The position numbers and the translations under genes are program-made. DNA of 64,000 nt, taken from Candidatus Leptofilum proximum. Lineage in GTDB: Bacteria > Chloroflexota > Anaerolineae > Promineifilales > Promineifilaceae. Of this stretch, positions 62,418-64,000 are shown piece by piece. The stretch lies in the NCBI GenBank assembly GCA_016710325.1, contig JADJXK010000002.1, forward strand, positions 558,001-622,000, written 5' to 3'. Within the stretch, counting starts at the first letter, position 1, and every line of letters starts with the position of its first letter. The notes below the pieces were generated by a model, which had not been told where the DNA came from, searched no databases, and saw only the letters and a list, made by a program, of their open reading frames with translations.

Positions 62418-62731
62418 ATTTTCATTCCCCAGGCAAATGATGATACCTGGATCATAGCCGCTATGATAATTCAGCCAGGGGAAAAAGAAACCGCAGACTG
62501 ATTTCTTTTCGCGCTAGAACTGTTAAAATGATGCCCAGCAAATGTTTCAGTGGCGATGATCTCAGGGAGGTGCCATTTTGGTCAAAAAGTTTGTTAAACA
62601 GCATCCGTATTGCCGGGCCAGATTTGCTGTGGCAGAAATCAAAAGGGATGTCAGTGGGCAACGGCCGTACCATAAACCGGGTAGAAACCAGGTAGAACAA
62701 AATTGGGCCAATTTTGTTGTACTTTAAAAAA

Positions 62732-63559
62732 TTAAATGGGTAACAAGCCGACATACCGAAGCAAAGCAGATGAACCATCAGCAAACTGGTCGAGAAATTG
62801 GGCAACCACTTGGCGCAATAACTGGGGGTCATGAGCAAACTCGTGACCACGCAGCACATCGGCTTTCAACCAGCGCCACAATTTCTCGATAGGATTGAGC
62901 CAACTGGCGTAGGTCGGCAGATAAACGGGAATAATGTCCAGTTCTGCGGCGGTGGCCAGCACATTGTCACTATAGTGAAAGGAACAATTATCCTGAACCA
63001 CAAATACCTTCCGTTCAGGATAATGCTGGCGTATCAGCCGATACAACTGGGCCATGGCCAGTTTGCCAAACTTGTCCGCCTGGAGGTAAATCACCTGCCC
63101 AGTCATGCCATCCATGACCGCCCCAATCCGGGTCATTTTGTTTTCGGCTACGCCATGGGAAACAAAAGGTGGTTGCCGACCGACAGGACCGTATTTCAAG
63201 CCTTCATTTTGCTGAGAGTAGTAGGTCAACTCGTCGTGAAACAAGATGACATACTGCTGGGGGTGATACAAGGCAGCGCTGTAAGCGTACCCCATGCGCC
63301 GTCGTTTCAGGTGGCGTCTTGGGTCAGGACTCTCTACATAGCTGGTGGCTTGCTTCAAGCTCACCTTAAGTCGGCGCAAAATCTGGTGCACACCGGGCAG
63401 CGTGCAATCTTGCAGCCAGGCAACCACCCGGCGCAGGTCCTTGAGTCGCCAGCGGCTCCGCGCTATGCCATGCTGTCGCGGCGAATCGTGCAGCAGATGC
63501 TCGATTTCAGCCTTGGCTGCTTCTGGGGTGCTAAGGGTCATAGGCCGTTTTACGACCAC
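62732..63559 (-). CDS. IS630-family transposase, catalytic part (orfB-like)
   Basis: 275 residues with the DDE triad: Asp in FHDELTYY, Asp in VVQDNCSFHY and Glu in NPIEKLWRWLK. The start overlaps the end of the first frame at 63550-63559, consistent with a programmed frameshift or translational coupling. No internal stop, so probably functional. Confidence 0.92.
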   Translation of the reverse strand: MVVKRPMTLSTPEAAKAEIEHLLHDSPRQHGIARSRWRLKDLRRVVAWLQDCTLPGVHQILRRLKVSLKQATSYVESPDPRRHLKRRRMGYAYSAALYHPQQYVILFHDELTYYSQQNEGLKYGPVGRQPPFVSHGVAENKMTRIGAVMDGMTGQVIYLQADKFGKLAMAQLYRLIRQHYPERKVFVVQDNCSFHYSDNVLATAAELDIIPVYLPTYASWLNPIEKLWRWLKADVLRGHEFAHDPQLLRQVVAQFLDQFADGSSALLRYVGLLPI

Positions 63560-63825
63560 GCCCCCTCGTCGATGGGCAAACCGTCTACGCCCCTGTCCTG
63601 GTAGCGGTCAAGCCAGCCGTAAACGGTGTCTGGTTTGCGTGGCCGCAACAGGCCATGAAGCGCAACCCAGCGGCCCGAACAGCCGTCGGCCACTTGTAAA
63701 ATGGCCGAAGCACGCTCCCGTAAATAGGGTTTGGCGGCATGGTCACGCAGCTCAATCAGTTCTGCTTTTTCTTCGGTTGTTAAGGTAAGGGTTCTTGGTT
63801 TAGAGATAGCGTTCTCCTGGTTCAT
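63550..63825 (-). CDS. IS630-family N-terminal helix-turn-helix frame (orfA-like)
   Basis: 91 residues, a helix-turn-helix DNA-binding part (TLTTEEKAELIELRDH; AILQVADGCSG; GWLDRYQDRGVDGL). It ends just inside the catalytic frame, giving the two-frame layout of many IS630 elements. The true start may be the ATG at 63825. Confidence 0.85.
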   Translation of the reverse strand: MNQENAISKPRTLTLTTEEKAELIELRDHAAKPYLRERASAILQVADGCSGRWVALHGLLRPRKPDTVYGWLDRYQDRGVDGLPIDEGAWS

Positions 63826-63919
63826 TATGACAACTCTTTCGCTACTATTATACCAGACCCATTTTGTTACCCGTTTTATTTTTTAAACACTAAGAAAATT
63901 GGCCCAATCTTGTTGGAAC

Positions 63920-64000
63920 TTAATTCAAATTCTCGAAGATGCCCGCGGCCCCCATGCCGCCGCCGATGCACATTGTCACCATGCCAAACTGCGACTGGCG
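63920..64000 (-). CDS. Thiolase (acetyl-CoA acyltransferase), C-terminal end only
   Basis: The last 26 codons are visible, entering from the right edge: FGMVTMCIGGGMGAAGIFE, the conserved C-terminal active-site Cys/Gly-rich loop of thiolases, then NLN and stop. It would cleave or condense acyl-CoA units. The stop is 5 bases from the inner edge of the IS630 right terminal repeat, so the element inserted immediately behind the gene without breaking it. Confidence 0.92.
   Translation of the reverse strand, partial: RQSQFGMVTMCIGGGMGAAGIFENLN

Larger units (their letters stand above)
62696..63915 (-). mobile_element. IS630-type insertion sequence
   Basis: About 1.2 kb bounded by imperfect terminal inverted repeats of some 45 bases (AACAAaATTGGGCCAATTTT at the left; its complement at the right, with GGGTAACAA further in). 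It carries two overlapping reading frames on the minus strand. The terminal 50 bases show AT-rich linkers of equal length on both sides. Whether the flanking TA is a true target duplication is unclear. It contains no ACGGCCGT, unlike the host DNA. Confidence 0.88.

Noticed and set aside
62690..63925. TA target-site duplication of the IS630 element
   Set aside because: TA occurs near both ends but not at equal distance from the terminal repeats, so a duplication cannot be stated.
1..64000. tRNA, rRNA or SRP RNA genes
   Set aside because: No T-loop, anticodon-arm or rRNA-like stretch was recognised on either strand, though short RNA genes are easy to miss by eye.

Overview
The window is a moderately GC-rich bacterial chromosome segment, most likely from a Chloroflexota bacterium (Anaerolineae/Ardenticatenia-like). 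I infer this from the gene mix: class III cyclase-ATPase-TPR giants, PAS-winged-helix-BTAD regulators, a beta-helix protein with a CSLREAI motif, very long secreted subtilases, secreted proteins ending in a [FY]LP motif, and a topoisomerase I with an extra N-terminal zinc ribbon. No rRNA or tRNA gene and no CRISPR array was seen. About 100 copies of the octamer palindrome ACGGCCGT are scattered through genes and spacers; the terminal IS element lacks them.

Layout. 1-5409 (minus): cyclase/ATPase/TPR signalling protein, truncated haemoglobin and cytochrome P450 in one direction. 5645-10903 (minus): 1752-aa secreted protein with a beta-helix, a pentapeptide tandem repeat, a gingipain/caspase-like domain and beta-propeller-like repeats. 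11241-13109 (minus): membrane-associated MutS-like ATPase. 13370-24032 (all plus): two paralogous PAS-BTAD regulators around an FG-GAP repeat protein, then a secreted Asp-box protein, a 12-haem cytochrome and a 27-haem cytochrome. I regard this as the most interesting region, a candidate regulated cell-surface electron-transfer cluster. 24097-34797: two large secreted subtilases, an M23 lipoprotein, a DUF123 protein and a small lipoprotein.

35209-53419 is mixed: ROK kinase, stand-alone RlmK-like methyltransferase, MFS sugar symporter, two DGPF/YCII proteins with an ECF42-like sigma factor, DUF4287/DUF5655 protein, GH13 enzyme, RlmN, a LuxR-hydrolase-cyclase-like fusion, quinone oxidoreductase, phosphoribosyltransferase, a hydantoinase B subunit carrying in-frame repeat DNA, and a secreted metzincin-type protease. 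53737-62328 (minus) is housekeeping: topA, a mannose-1-phosphate guanylyltransferase gene, dprA, rimM, a KH-domain gene, rpsP with a long acidic tail, ffh, and a YwbE-like gene. 62696-63915 is an IS630-type element lying just downstream of a thiolase gene that runs off the right edge.

How the parts may work together: many genes encode exported proteins (three large peptidases, an M23 lipoprotein, cytochromes, FG-GAP and Asp-box proteins), so the left half looks like a cell-surface and extracellular island. The right half is a conserved core. Short intergenic repeat families decorate many spacers, and one has entered a coding sequence.
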